NCBI GenBank assembly: GCA_019054805.1
Contig: JAHQIY010000006.1
Location: 992,001-1,056,000 of the forward strand
From: Brachionus manjavacas
Lineage: Eukaryota; Rotifera; Eurotatoria; Ploima; Brachionidae
Length of the DNA: 64,000 nucleotides
Reading direction: 5' to 3'
Made by a program: the position numbers and the translations under genes
Notes under the pieces: model-generated
Seen by the model: only the letters and a program-made list of their open reading frames with translations
Database searches by the model: none
Told to the model about the DNA's origin: nothing
In this document: piece after piece, positions 1 to 12,400 of the stretch
Numbering within the stretch: position 1 is the first letter of the stretch
How the letters are laid out: the number at the start of each line of letters is the position of its first letter

Positions 1-264
1 TTTTATCAAGATTATAACTCGGGTCCAATTTTTTAGTTGTAAAAATAGATCAGCGATCAAAATTGTACAAAATAGCACTTTAAAGTAAAAAAAGTAAAAA
101 AAAATAAAGAGGAAAATTAAAAACTAAGTTTAAAAACTGGATTTCAATCCTAATGTGATAATTGAATCATGAATTTAAATAAAACTTATTTGCCAATTTA
201 TAATATTACTACTTGAATATTCATTTTACTTATCAATTTTATCTAATATTTGAATGTTTTACAC
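1..264. other. AT-rich stretch without a gene
   Basis: Very AT-rich sequence with no readable domain. It probably belongs to the 5' side of the LINE fragment that becomes readable at 269, but nothing can be read in it. Confidence 0.5.
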
Positions 265-372
265 CTCTAGTTTAGATTCTAGGAGATTCAAGGTAAATGT
301 GAATGATCACCTAAGCGTAGAATATCAAATAACTGCAGGTGTTCCTCAAGGCTCAGTATTAGTCCCCTTTTA
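265..372 (+). mobile_element. LINE-B reverse-transcriptase fragment, 5' piece
   Basis: In frame from 269 this reads as the middle of a non-LTR reverse transcriptase: RRFKVNVND followed by ITAGVPQGSVL, the conserved motif just upstream of the catalytic FADD box. The reading stops at 372, exactly where the minus-strand LINE-A begins. The same gene resumes at 2694 with FINDIP and FAND. The two pieces are therefore halves of one LINE split by a later insertion. Confidence 0.7.
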
Positions 373-475
373 GTAGTAGTAGTACTAAGGGGTAGGCTAC
401 AAGTCGCGATTTGCATGCAGAATGATGCATAACGCGATGGGTGACGACACCCTGTGTGGTAGCCACTTGCCGTAA

Positions 476-1714
476 TTAAATTGCTGTTTTGTCAAGCTTG
501 CTTTTGAAGTCGTTGGTACTTTTGGCGGTGATGATCGAGTCGTTAAGATCGTTCCAGTCATTGCCAATTCGGTTGCAGAAAAAGTTATGTCGTTGATTCC
601 AGTTCTTCACCAATTCTCGTCTCAATCTCGCCCTCCTATTGCCTCTTGGCGCAGAAATGGAAGTCGGTGCGGCTAATTCAACATGCTCTATTTCTTTTGC
701 AATTTTAAACTGCTGTATCGAATCGCCCCTCAATCGCCTCGCCTTTACATTGGTCAAACACAGCTTTTTGCAACGTTCAACATGGTTTAGGTCTCGAAGA
801 CGACCAGGAACCTTTGTCGCCCTTCGCATTACGCGTTCGACCACGTTGATATCCCCGTGTTGGTATGGATTCCAGACTGAAATTGCGAATTCGACATGTG
901 GTCTTACATACGTAGTGATTAGCTTCTTCCACACCGATTGGTTTCTTGTTCTAAAGGACTTCTTTAGAATATTAAGCACCTGACTTGATTTGCTAGCTGA
1001 ACTATGAGCTTGTTCATGCCATTTCATGTTTGAGGTAAGAATGATACCAAGGTCACGTTCTCTCGTTTTTACCTCGATAGGATAAGTAGGGCCGTTAATT
1101 TCATTTAAGCTGTACCTGAAATTACTATTGCGTTTACCATAATTCATCATTCGGGATTTACTGAAGTTAAGATTCATTTACCAATCAATAAACCATTTCT
1201 GCACGGCCTCTAGATCGCGTTGAAGCCTTAAATAGTCATCAACATTACGAGCTGTTGTCAAGATCTTGCAGTCGTCGGCAAAAAGTTTACAAGTATTCAG
1301 AATGGTATTTGGTAAGTCGTTGATGAATATAATAAATAGGGCAGGTCCGAGAACGCTGCCTTGAGGAACTCTAGAGCGCACGTTACACCACTGTGATACC
1401 GATTTGCCAAGTACTCCTCTTTGCCTACGATCAGATAGAAAGGCTTTTAACCAACAAAGTGCTTTTCCACGCACTCCATACGCTTCTCGTTTATAAAGTA
1501 AGCCTTGATGCGACACCTTATCAAACGTTTTCTCAAAGTCTAGAAAGGCTATGTCAACAGGGACCTTTCTACTTAAGTTGAGTGTAATGAAGTCGATGGT
1601 CTCGAGTAAATTGGTCGTACAAGATTTTCTCGGGACAAATCCTTGTTGCTGTTTATTAATAAGTCCATTCGTTTGCAAATGGAACATGAGATTAGTACGT
1701 ACAATTGACTCCAA
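476..1714 (-). pseudogene. LINE-A reverse transcriptase core and C-terminal domain
   Basis: One reading frame on minus, broken by a single in-frame TAA at 1178-1180 directly before an ATG codon. The upstream half carries the RT blocks: QQGFVPRKSCTTNL, then FLDFEKTFDKVSHQ (block A), RVPQGSVLGPALF (block B) and the catalytic LFADDCKIL (block C). The downstream half has the thumb/C-terminal signature YVRPHVEFAISVWNPY and a closing RIGNDWNDL block. Without the stop codon it would be a continuous RT of jockey/CR1 type. The stop is probably a point mutation of a lysine codon, since related elements have a K between W and M. Confidence 0.85.
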
Positions 1715-1887
1715 CGTCTTGCAGACAATTGACGTGAGTAAGATTGGTCGATAATTGACCGGATCTAGTCGACTGCCTTTTTTGTAGAGGGGCTAACATT
1801 CGCCTCTCGCCAAGAACTTTGAAGCTCACCATTATTTAGCGACAAATTGAACAGAATGATCAATGGGGCTGTGAACGCATATGCGCA

Positions 1888-2358
1888 TTATCTAAATACG
1901 AACGAAGAAACTCCATCGCCACCCAGAGATTTGTGACGATCTAGTTTTTTGAGTTGTTTGGATACTTCAACTTCGCTTATCTGGAAGGTGTCCAATGCCG
2001 TCTCAAAGGATCTCTGTGCGAACTCAGGGAGAATGACGTTATCAATACAATGTGTGAAAACGGAGCTTAATTGATTGTTAAGGGAGTTCGCCACCAATTC
2101 ACAATCTGTTTGAGTCACTCCAGATTTGTCAATAATTGCAAAGACACCTCTCTTTTTTGGTTGCTTGCTGTTGACATAAGTAAACAGTCGCTTCGGATTT
2201 TTTTTGTCTTTTTCGATTTCAAGCTCACACGATGCTATTTTATGGCGTATTAGCTTCCTCAGTTCGTTGCGTACCCGTTTGTACTCGCATACAAGTTCTA
2301 AATTGCGCCATTTAGTTCTTCGACATGAATGCCAAAGATCGCGTTTCGTTTTGACCAT
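1888..2358 (-). pseudogene. LINE-A linker between endonuclease and reverse transcriptase
   Basis: Basic, Arg/Lys-rich segment with SKQPKKRGVFAIIDKSGVTQ and LKKLDRHKSLGGDGVSSF. It corresponds to the region before RT block A in jockey/CR1 LINEs, where a KSPGPDG-like motif is usual. It is out of frame with the RT core that follows: between 1720 and 1887 the sequence SPLYKKGSRLDPVNYRPIL is still readable, but only by changing frame. Hence pseudogene. Confidence 0.75.
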
Positions 2359-2693
2359 TTTTTCAACTTCTCGATTAAACCATGGTGGTCTCTTATTAGT
2401 CTGAGACTTCTTGATTGAAATGTATTCCTCACATGCTTCGTTGTACTTAACAAGAAACTCCTTGTTAGCTTGTTCTGTTGATTTGTTCTTAAATAGGCCG
2501 AACCAGTCTATTTGTGATAAAATTAGGCTTAGTTGAGAATACTTTCAATTTCGATAGTCGAGTTTGCGACTGTCAAATGAGCGTGAATATTTGAAATCTG
2601 TTGACAATTCGAAATTTACGGAAGCATGGCTCTGGTTTGCTTTTCCAAGCGGTGGATCGAGTCGAATAGCACTGATGATACCAGGCTCGATCT

Positions 2694-3710
2694 CTTTTAT
2701 TTATTTATATTAATGACATCCCCAAAAGAAATAAAACAAATAATGAATACTCACTGCTTTTCGCAAATGATCTAGTTACATTCTTCATTTATAACAAAAA
2801 AGGGAACCTTGAAAATAAGATAAATAAATACACCAACGAACTAGAACAATGGCTTATTAAGTGGAAAATGAAGATATCAGTTGTAAAGTCGTGTTTAGTA
2901 GTCTTTTCTAGATATAAAAAAGAGAGTGATGATCTAAACTTAAAAATTTATGGAAACAGAATAGTGAGCCAAAAAGAAATCAAGTTTCTTGGCATTAAAT
3001 TTTATTCTAAATTAAACTTTAATGTACTGGTAGACGAAATCAAAGAACGCTTCAATAAAAGGTTAAATATTATTAAGATATTGTCAAATAAAAAATGGGG
3101 TTTTAATCAAAACACACTAGGAAATTTATATAAATCTTTAGTCGGATCAATCTTAGACTATTCTTTTCCTTGCTTGAATTCATTTTCAGAAAATAATATG
3201 AAAAAAACTACATGCAATTCAGAATTCAGCAGTAAGATATATTCTAAAATTAAATTATGATACTCCCTCCAACATGTTGCATCATGAGGCTTTTAATAAA
3301 CTTAAATTACTAACAGTCTCAAAACGGCTTTGTGAGTTGAGTGAGAGATATGTTGGGACAGGACTGAGACATTCTATTCCATTGGCTATTAGACTGGTGG
3401 AGGAATTCAAAGAAGGTTTCGAATCAAGATTTATTGAACACCCAACTCCATTGTGTAATTGCTACCTTAAAATTTCTTCTTTTTTCCCTGAACAATCAAT
3501 TTTTTAAAAATAAATATCCTTTAACTCTCTAGTTAAATTTCATTAATTTTCCTCTATTTTAAACCATTTTATTACATTTTATTTTTTCATATTTTTATTC
3601 TATCTTATTTAACTTTATTTTATTTTGATTTTTTTTTTTTTTAATCTGAAGAAGCTTTTGCTCAGTACAGAAAACAAATAAATAAATAAATAAAATAGTT
3701 ATTTCGAAAT
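2694..3710 (+). mobile_element. LINE-B 3' half (RT catalytic box to 3' tail)
   Basis: Continuation of the LINE interrupted at 372. Readable in order: NDIPKRNKTNNEYSLLF, then an altered catalytic box FAND instead of FADD, WLIKWKMKIS, EIKFLGIKF, LVGSILDYSFPCLN, and after a frame change near 3240-3270 the C-terminal piece AFNKLKLLTV to about 3507. It ends in a tail with CTGAAGAAGC, GCTCAGTACAG and (AAAT)n at 3640-3695. The D-to-N change in the catalytic motif and the frameshift make it inactive. Copies of this family recur through the window. Confidence 0.85.
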
Positions 3711-3789
3711 ATCTTTTTAAATTTTATTTTGATTTTTTTATCCTTAATTTTATTTTTATCCTTTTTTTATTTTGTTTTTTTTTTATATT

Positions 3790-3850
3790 TAAAATCTGAA
3801 GGAGCATTAGCTCGGTACAGGAAACAAATTAATAAATTTATAAAATAAAA
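3790..3850 (+). repeat. Second copy of the LINE-B 3' tail
   Basis: CTGAAGGAGCATTAGCTCGG followed by TACAGGAAACAAAT and an AAAT-rich tail repeats the 3' end seen at 3640-3695. GAGC-ATTA-GCTC can form a small hairpin. It may be a separate, extremely 5'-truncated insertion downstream of the first. Confidence 0.6.
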
Positions 3851-4189
3851 TAAATCAATAAAAAATATTAGTGATAAAATTACTCAAAAAAATAGTCAAT
3901 GCTGCAAAAATGCATCCTAAATAGTCCAAAAAAATCTTTAAAAAAAGTCTTCCGCATCAAATAGTAGATCTAATTAAGGATCGTAAATAAATTAGGAGAA
4001 TCTTTTAAAGTATTCGTTGTCTAGTAATTAAAATTTTTTTAATAGGTTGTCCTTGGAGTTAAAAGAAGTTTTGGGATCAAAATTGGTCCGATTTTGTTAA
4101 AAAAATCAAAAAGGACACTTTCAAGCAAACTTATTTGACGCCGAAAACGATAAAAGGAAATAATTAATCTAAACTCAAAATTTCACAAA

Positions 4190-5165
4190 TAGCAAAATGG
4201 GAGTAAAGGAAGAAATAAGAATGTTAAGAACAAAAAAGGGTGAAATAATGAGTGGCAAAAAATTGATGACGGAATTTTTAAATGACCAGTTTCATTCCGT
4301 CTTCAACAAGGAACCGTAAGCCATTACGAATTTCCTCGTCTTTCAATTTTGAGAATATCCTGCGAGAGCTTAGTGGGAATCTCATTGAGCTTTGATTAGA
4401 GAAATTAGATGAAATCGATAGGTGCCGATAAAGTACATCCACTTATACTGAAAAACTGCGCAAAAACATTATCAGTTTACAGAAATTTACTCAAGAGAGG
4501 AAAGATTCCAATGGAGTGGAAAAGAGCAAATGTATCGCCAATTGGCATAGGCTTACAGTGAATTGACATTAGTGTAGATGAAATACTGCTAGACTATCCA
4601 AAAGCTATTGATACTGTACCGCATCAACGCCTTCTTCATAAACTACGGAGTTATGGTCAAGGCGAGAAAATGGTTAGGTGGATCGAAGACTTTTTGATGC
4701 TAATCTTTTTGCTATGCTTTTTTGATACTAAGGAATCGCATAAAAAGTGCAATTCAATTTCGAAATGGTCAAGAGTTTGAGTAGAGTTCCGCAAGGATAT
4801 CTACTTGGACCCCTTCAATTTGTTCTGTCCATAAATGACCTTTCGTATTTCAAATTGGGGTGTACAAATTAGTGAATGAATTAAAAAAGCTGGACCTGGT
4901 TAGAGATCTGGTGAATAGATCTGTAAACAAGGGTCTTTCCGCCACGCTTAGAGGGAATAGCCTCAGAGTTCAAAGAGTTTTCATTCTCAATTTAGAAACA
5001 ATTTTGCAGCTGCGGCTAGCCCAATACATACCTTTTTCTAAAACAGAGTAATGCAACATTGGAATAAGTTGCCAGACAATGACGTAATATGGTATCAAAG
5101 TCATCCGCTAGCTTCAAAGCGGCCTAAGATAAATTTAATGGAATAGGCTACTACAATTCCCTTTT
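4190..5165 (+). mobile_element. LINE-C remnant with internal deletion
   Basis: Decayed reverse transcriptase readable in pieces. At 4197-4319 there is KKLMTEFLNDQFHSVFNKEP, the pre-RT linker. Then follow GADKVHPLILKN, GKIPMEWKRANVSPI, DTVPHQRLLHKLRSYG (block A) and RVPQGYLLGPLQF with INDLS (block B). From about 4860 the sequence jumps to the C-terminal region KLVNELKKLDLVRDLVN, with RLAQY and HWNKLPDN. The catalytic FADD block and thumb are missing, so a deletion joins block B to the C-terminus. Several frame changes and stops. Confidence 0.75.
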
Positions 5166-5708
5166 AAATATTTCTATTTTATCTTAAATATTATTTCAAG
5201 CTGGATTTTTTAATTATTCCATAATGTTTTTTCTGAATTTTTTGAAAAAAAGGTAATGAAAAAATTAAAAATAGAAATTGGATTTTACATAAGAAGAGTA
5301 TTTGATTGAAATCAAAAATTTTTGATTGACTGACATGAATTTTCAAAGAATTATGAATTTTTGAACCACAGAGATAAAATAAAAAATCCCAATTAGTTTT
5401 GTTCCAAAAAGTAATTTCTAAAATTTAAATTGGAATTTTGGTGACAGATTTAGGCGAATCAATTCGAATGAAACAAAAAGCTTCTTTCAAATTTGAGTTT
5501 TTCATCTACTTTTTGAAAATAAACTTTATCTATCTAATAAATTTGAAAGAATAAAGTTTTGATTTAAAATTTTCAAATTATATAAAACAAGTTTTAAGAT
5601 AATTTATTTTTTTATCAACTAAATAATTATCCTATTTTGAATTTTTTTCTATCTATTTTTATTCATTTTTTAATGATAATAAGAAGCATAATAAAGCATT
5701 TCGAAATA
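5166..5708. other. AT-rich region upstream of the receptor gene
   Basis: No coding signal or repeat recognised. It must contain the promoter and 5' UTR of the receptor gene, but no individual element can be assigned. An in-frame ATG at 5673 lies 36 bases before the preferred start. Confidence 0.4.
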
Positions 5709-6456
5709 ATGGCATTTTCACTCTTTTGCTTTAACTTGTTGGTCCTATCCAAAATAACCTTCATTTTGAGTGTTGATTTGTATCCTACTAGTTCTATCTC
5801 TACTTCTGAAATACTTCAATTAAAGTTCAAATGGAACCATACAGATAAATGTAATTTGACGACTTTATTCAAAGATAACACAGTTTCATTGGAATGTATT
5901 CAACTAAAAGACACTCTTCAAATATCTACAGAATACCAATTTGTATCGTTAAATGACTCTGATGAATTCAAGCCTCTTGACTTTTCTCTGGATTTGGACA
6001 TGCTTACGGAAATAAGAGAATCTATTGATGATCCTAGCAAAGATTTATTTTTAGAGTGGCATTCGCAAAACAATTCATTTACTTTCTTAGGTACTGACTG
6101 TATCCAGGGTTATCAGGATTACAATTGCTCTAATGTAACCAAAATTCAGCAATCAACTCTTTTTATTAAGTTTATTGATGATATTGACCGAAGTGGCAAA
6201 ATTCTGTCTGAAAATATGGAGATCAAATACTCAAATGGACGGATTGAGGTTGATAATTTAGACTATGAACTCGAAGATGCATTTATAAGAGTTTACAATG
6301 AAACTGATATTCTAATCGATCTGCCACTAGCAGATAATGCAGTAAACGTAGAAGATTTCATTGATTTACCTCAGCAAGACTATAATGTGTCTTTGCATGG
6401 ACTTTTTGATATTTTTAATTTAATTGACAGGGATGAGATTGTTCTTGTCCAAATAA
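5709..6456 (+). CDS. Receptor exon 1: signal peptide and N-terminal ectodomain
   Basis: The preferred start at 5709 gives MAFSLFCFNLLVLSKITFIL, a typical signal peptide; an upstream in-frame ATG at 5673 would add 12 residues. The rest is hydrophilic and rich in N-x-S/T sites, with no domain I recognise. The donor GTAATT at 6457 leaves phase 1. The exon joins in frame with 6508. Confidence 0.8.
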
Positions 6457-9400
6457 GTAATTTTTGAGTCAAAAATGTTTTAGAATTCTTCAGTTTTTTT
6501 CTTTTAGATGGGGAAATTTTTACTTATGCCGAGCGGAAGAGCTCATGGGTCTTTTATGAGACAAATTTTACCAATAGTAAAATAAAACTTGAAACTAATA
6601 TTAGAACTATTGATGCAAATAAAGGTAAGTACATTTACTAGTGAAGGTATGACAATTTTGCGTTTCCTTTTAAATTAATATTAATTTGAGTTATTGTATT
6701 GAATCATTGTAAACGATGTCTTTTGTATTTGTATTTATTAGATACATTTTTATTAAAGATTTTAATTTTGGATCAAAGAAACAAACTCTGCAAGTCTGCA
6801 AAGCACAAAATATGTACAGTACTGCTATGATAAACTGTTTTTACGTAATTTTACGTGAAATTACCAAAGGAAAAGAGTAAATTTACCGGATTTTACGTAA
6901 TTTCACGAAAAATTACCGGAAATTACGGAAATTTTTGTAAAAGTAAAAATTCCAAAAAAAACTAAAAATTTCAAAAAATACATTCTTTCACATTTTTTGA
7001 CTTTTTTCAAATTTTTTCAGCATGAATTCGAAAAAAAAGAAATTATTTTTTCTCACGTAATTTTACGTGGAATTTTATTTAATATTGGTAATTTTTAGTA
7101 AAAAAAATCAATTTTGTACAAATTTTTTACGGAATTTTATTTTCTTTCTATCATTTTTAAAGCTGTCGGCAGCTTTTTTCCTTGATTCTTTGAAATTTGA
7201 ATTTTTTGGCACCAGCTTCAACAAATCTTCTTTAGTAAAAACAATTAAAAATCAAAGCTGTTTTTTTTCATTAAAATATTTACTTTTAGTTTCCTCCATT
7301 TCATTGGAAAATTATTTTCATAATACCCTAGAGTCTGGCCTTTATCATTTGCAAATCTCTTCATTATTTTACTTTTGAGATGATTTGTAAATGGCTTATT
7401 ATTGACTTTATTTGATTTTTTGAATATAAAATTATTTTAAACTTAAATATAAGAATACTTATGGTTTCAATAACTTGGCTTTCACTGGAACTACTATAAG
7501 TTCTCTCGGCTTTTTTTTTGGTTCCTGGTGAAAAGAAAGAACTGTGAGTTTCATCCCCACTAATGAATTTTTGAATGGCTTCATTTTCGCTGTAAGAAAC
7601 AGACACAGTACTGCTACGATAAACTGTTTTTACGTAATTTTACGAAAATTTTCAAGGGCAATTCAAGAACAAAAAAAAACTGAAAAAATGGCGATTTTTA
7701 GGAATTTTTCTTTTTCTAGAAAATTAAAATGAAAATTGAAAAAATGCACCATGTTATTGTTCATCCTTTTTAAAAATAATCAACACAAATTGGGTTCTTT
7801 ATTTACTAAAATTCATCATATAAATAAATAATCTAGTATTAAAAAGATAAAGTCACCTCCGAAATCACCAGATATTAACCCAATTGAATTTTTATGGAAT
7901 TAGCTAAAAGTTTTTGTAAGAAAAAAAATGGTCTTGTCCGGTTGTGACCCCGTTACAGCTATTAGAAAATTTTAAAAAACAATTACGCCATTTAAATGTA
8001 AAAGATATATTGATCACTTAAAAAAGGTATTATTTAATAAAAAAGATATTCATTTTATATTCCTTTAAAAGTTATTGATTCTAAGGTAATTAAAATTGTC
8101 ATTGAGAAAAACAGTGACTGGTCGGATCATTAGTAATTGCACTGTAGTTGTGTTTTTTTAATAATTTTTTTTTCTTCTTTTTTTTAATACAATTAACTAA
8201 AATTTACCATTTTTCCCATTTAATATAATAAAAATTTACGCAAAATTACGTAAAATTTCGTAATTTTTTTTCAATTTTCATTTTAATTTTCTAGAAAAAA
8301 AGAAAAATTCCTAAAAATCGCCATTTTTTCAGTTTTTTTTGGCCCTTTTTTACTAAAATTTACTAAAATTTACGTAAAATTTCGTAAAATTTCGTAAAAA
8401 CAGTTTATCGTAGCAGTACTGTAAAAAGAAAAGCTTTTACTTAAAAATTTTTAAGATTTTTATACATCCCAATATAATACATTTAATCTCCTGGTAAAGT
8501 ATTAAATCCATGTTACTCTTAAAAATCTTTAAAATTCTTAAGATTTTTAAGAGATTTTTAAGATTTTTGACAATTTTATGTAAAAACAGTTTATCATAGC
8601 AGTACTGAATGAAAACCATTAAAATTAAATTGAAGAGTTATTGCAGAGACCAAATTTACTGATCGATAAAATATATTACTTATAAAATATTAATTTTTTC
8701 TGACCAGTTTTTTATTTTATACTGATAAAAATTACTGACCAATTAAATAAAATACATACCAAATGTACAGACCGAAATCTAAAAAAAAAGACCGAAATAA
8801 TTACACCCACTTTTGATTTTAAAAAAATATTATAATTTACCTCAAATAAAATTATTTTTGGTTTCTAATTTTACATTTTAAAAAGTCAATTTAAACAGTT
8901 TATACTTAAGGTTTTTCGGTAAGTTTTAAAAGGTGAAACAAACAATATTTCATTTAACAGTCCAGTTTAAAGAAAAAATTTACAAATTTTGACTTTGGGT
9001 TTGTGATATGATGATTCCTAAAGATAACATTTGTAGTTTAAAAAACTTACTACTTTCTGTTTTCAATTTTTCATTAATTAAGTATTTGTTAAAATGCACC
9101 AAACGAAAATAAATCATCACTTAAGTCAAAATTTTATAAGAAGAAAGCATAGTTTTTCGGGTCTAGTCGCTTAAGTAATTATTAACTTAAGCTATAAGTT
9201 AATATTGTAAGATATTAACTACAAGTAATATCTTAAAATATAAGATTTTTTCTTTTTTTTATTACAAAATTTAATCATTATTAATTATGTTACGGATAAA
9301 AAAGTGACACAAAAAACAAAATTTTTTTTGTTTGACTTTACCCGAGTATTATATGACTTAACCAGATTTAAGAATTTTTTGTATGACTTTCCCAGAAATA

Positions 9401-12400
9401 AAATTTTATTTGACTTTAAACCTAACCCCTAATGTAATTCCTAAGAATTTAACTTTTGCTTCACAATTTAATTTATTACCGTAAACCTTGAAGTAATGAA
9501 TAATTTCTTTTAATTTTTTTTCAAAGATCATGCAACATGGTTTTTAAGCAAATATTTTCACTTTCTATTTGAAAAGCCATTGTTCAACGTCTTTTTGGTT
9601 TTTATGTTTGTTTTTTAGATCGCCTTTTTTATTTAAAAATAAAAAATAGCCAAATTTGCAAAACGAGAAGAGAATTGGCTTTTTGTTTTAAGTTTTGTTT
9701 GGACATCGTTTATGAATATTGTTAAAAGAATTGAATAAATTATTGAACCTTGAGGAACCATTATTTTAATAATAAACGCGAAAATACCTAAAACTAGAAT
9801 TTTTAATTTAAATATTCTAAAGATAATTTTAGTCTTTATTTAAAATTCAAAATAAATTCGTCTCGAAAAAAAAACCACAAATATTTCTTTTTTTATTCAG
9901 TTTTTACACAATTTTTGAATAAGTCACTACAACGCGGAATTCCCCCTTTACCCTTTTTAGTGACAGTCTTACTACTTCTTATAAATATGGAAAAAAAAAT
10001 GAACGCAATTTTTTTGATATTTTAATAATGTAAAAAAAAATTGATTTTTTTATTATTTCTGATAAAATAAAAATTAAATTCAAGGCAATAACTTAACAAT
10101 TTCAACCATAGAATTTGAAACAACAACAGATCCGATTACAGAATTCTATACCACTAGTAAATTTAGACATTTTTTATTTTGAAAATTTCAAATTATTTTT
10201 TAATAGATCATATCTGTAATATGTCATCATTTCAATACCAAACATTATTGTCCACAAATACCAAAATCGGTATTTTTAAAACAAAAAACCTTCTTTCTAT
10301 AAAGCTTAACAATTTATTTGAAGAATATATAAAAATCGATCAAATCAATCTAAAATCTGCCAACACTATTGAAGTATCATGGACTTCTCGTTTACCACAA
10401 GCCAACTATGTCCTAATTTGTTCATTAAAAACAGCTGAAATGCAAATAAATTTTCCTCAAGGGGTTTTCGAAGGTCAATGCTCATTCAATTCAACTCTGT
10501 CTGGTCATTTAATAAGAATTAAATTGTTGGCAATACAATTCAACTCGACTTATGAATCTGTTGAAAGTTCATTTCTTTTAAGTGAGTAGGAAAATTTTTT
10601 AAAAATTGACTTTCAAGCCGGTTTTCAAAAAATTGACTAGTAATAAAAATCTGTTCTTATTCACCGAATTTAACCAAATTTTATACAAATTTTTATTAGG
10701 TTTAAAAATTAGGGCTAATTGAAAATCTAGTTTGTGTTTCTTGGTTTACTTAAAAGGTTGTCTTTATTTTTTTATTCATTTGTTTTCTGTACCAAGCTAG
10801 AGCTCCTTCAGAATAAATTGAAAAAAAAAAAATAAAAGAAAAATAAAAGAAAATTAGCAAAAAAAAATTTTTAAAAAAGCTTAGAAAAAAATTTTACATG
10901 TAAATGACACCTTTTATCTAAAAAATTTTGTTCTATAGTAAGTTTACTGTAAAAATTAATTTTAAAATTAAACTAAGATTTACCAGTTCTTATAGATTGT
11001 TTCTAATTTGACTTAATTAATTTAAAGTTTTAAACTTTTTACGTATCAAAAAGTTTACGGAAAATATTCAAATTATAAATTTGACTTAAAATAAAAAACA
11101 ATCATCAAGTCGGTTTTGAGAAATATTTGAAAATTTATTTTTAATTAATTTTTTAAGAAAAGTCTTTTAATCAAATTCAAAATCCGCCCGCCAAAATTCA
11201 AACTTTTGTAGCAGTGATTTGATACAAGGATTTTACCATATTTTACGAAAATTCACTTAAATAACTGTAAAATATTTAACGAAAAAATCAAAAATTAAAA
11301 AAGTTTTTATAATTTAATGATTAAATTGTCAATTCAAAGGAATCTCGAGTTAAGGTTAACAAATTTTGATGCAATTTTTTAAATATTTTGAAATGATATT
11401 TTTAATCGTATAAAATAAAAATATTTTACAAAAAAGAATTTAATTTATTTTATCTCCTTGCTCCATGGTGGTTTAATGTTTTTTTAACTAAATGATACTA
11501 TTTATATATTAGATTCTTTATTTAAAACTAAATGGCCACTACTAGCCATGAAAAACTAGAAATGAAAAAAAAAAGAAGAACTAACAACATGATAGCAAAA
11601 ACAAATGCATATGTACATGCCATTTTTTGGCAAATAAAGATTTTTTGGTAACATTTTTTTTAATTTCCAAACCATTTGGAACTATCAAAAAACAGGGAAC
11701 AAACTCTTTTTTTTCTATTATTGATGACGCCACAATTTTTTAAGTTAAAAAGAAAAGATTGTCTGATGTTCGCCAGTGTTTTCTAAATCCAAATTGCTCC
11801 TGGATAAGAAGTGAATTTTGTTCAAAAAATTGTACAATCTTGAATGGACTACGTTCCAGTAACTTTCCTGAAAAACTCGTTATATCAATTGATCTATAAA
11901 AATCAAATAAAATAAACAATCTTTTATGCTTTTACAATTTTTATTTTTCAAGCAATTTTTCAAGAATATTTAATTTAATTAATTCAAAATTATTCAATTT
12001 TTTGTATAACATTTACTTTTTGCTCTAATTTATGTGTTTTTTCAATTTTTTAAAAAATCAAAAATAACTTTTACAAATCCCAAAATTAACGCTAATGTGG
12101 CTGAAAGGGAGAATTAATATTCATTACAAAAAGCCAGGGTATTTTTCCCAAATCATTTTTTGAATCATACTAATGTTCACAGTTTTCCATGCTTTCGGAA
12201 CTCTACCTTTTCCAAGAGATAATTAAAAGGTTCTATGATTTATATTAGTGAATTTCTAGGTAAGTTTCTAGACATTAGGTTATGAATTTGGTCTGGTCCT
12301 TCATTTTTCAATCTTTTTGAAACAATAATAAATTCATTTGAGCAAATCGGATAATTAAACTACACTGATTATTATTTTTTAAGAATTCAAATTTAGAATA

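Larger units (their letters stand above)
373..2693 (-). mobile_element. LINE-A, 5'-truncated non-LTR retrotransposon inserted in LINE-B
   Basis: Read on minus, from 2693 down, there is the end of an endonuclease domain (PPLGKANQSHA, with the conserved S-H pair), a basic linker with PPWFN, then the reverse transcriptase and a C-terminal domain. The 3' end near 373-385 is a short (TAC)n tail, and a GC-richer 3' UTR lies between 386 and 475. The shared hexamer CTTTTA at 367-372 and 2694-2699 looks like the target-site duplication. Frameshifts near 1720-1890 and an internal stop at 1178-1180 make it inactive. Confidence 0.85.
6817..8607. mobile_element. Outer TIR element (Tc1/mariner type) in receptor intron 2
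   Basis: Starts CAGTACTGCTATGATAAACT and ends with the reverse complement AGTTTATCATAGCAGTACTG. Both ends carry the ATGATAA variant. A TA dinucleotide precedes the left end. The inside is AT-rich with repeated TTTTACGTAA-like words. A second, slightly different element (7606-8421) sits inside it. No transposase is seen outside the inner element. Confidence 0.75.

Noticed and set aside
639..983. Plus-strand open frame in LINE-A
   Set aside because: Shadow of the reverse-transcriptase C-terminal domain on minus; its residues match no family.
7067..7378. Hydrophobic open frame in receptor intron 2
   Set aside because: T-rich low-complexity sequence inside a nested TIR element; no start, splice or domain evidence.
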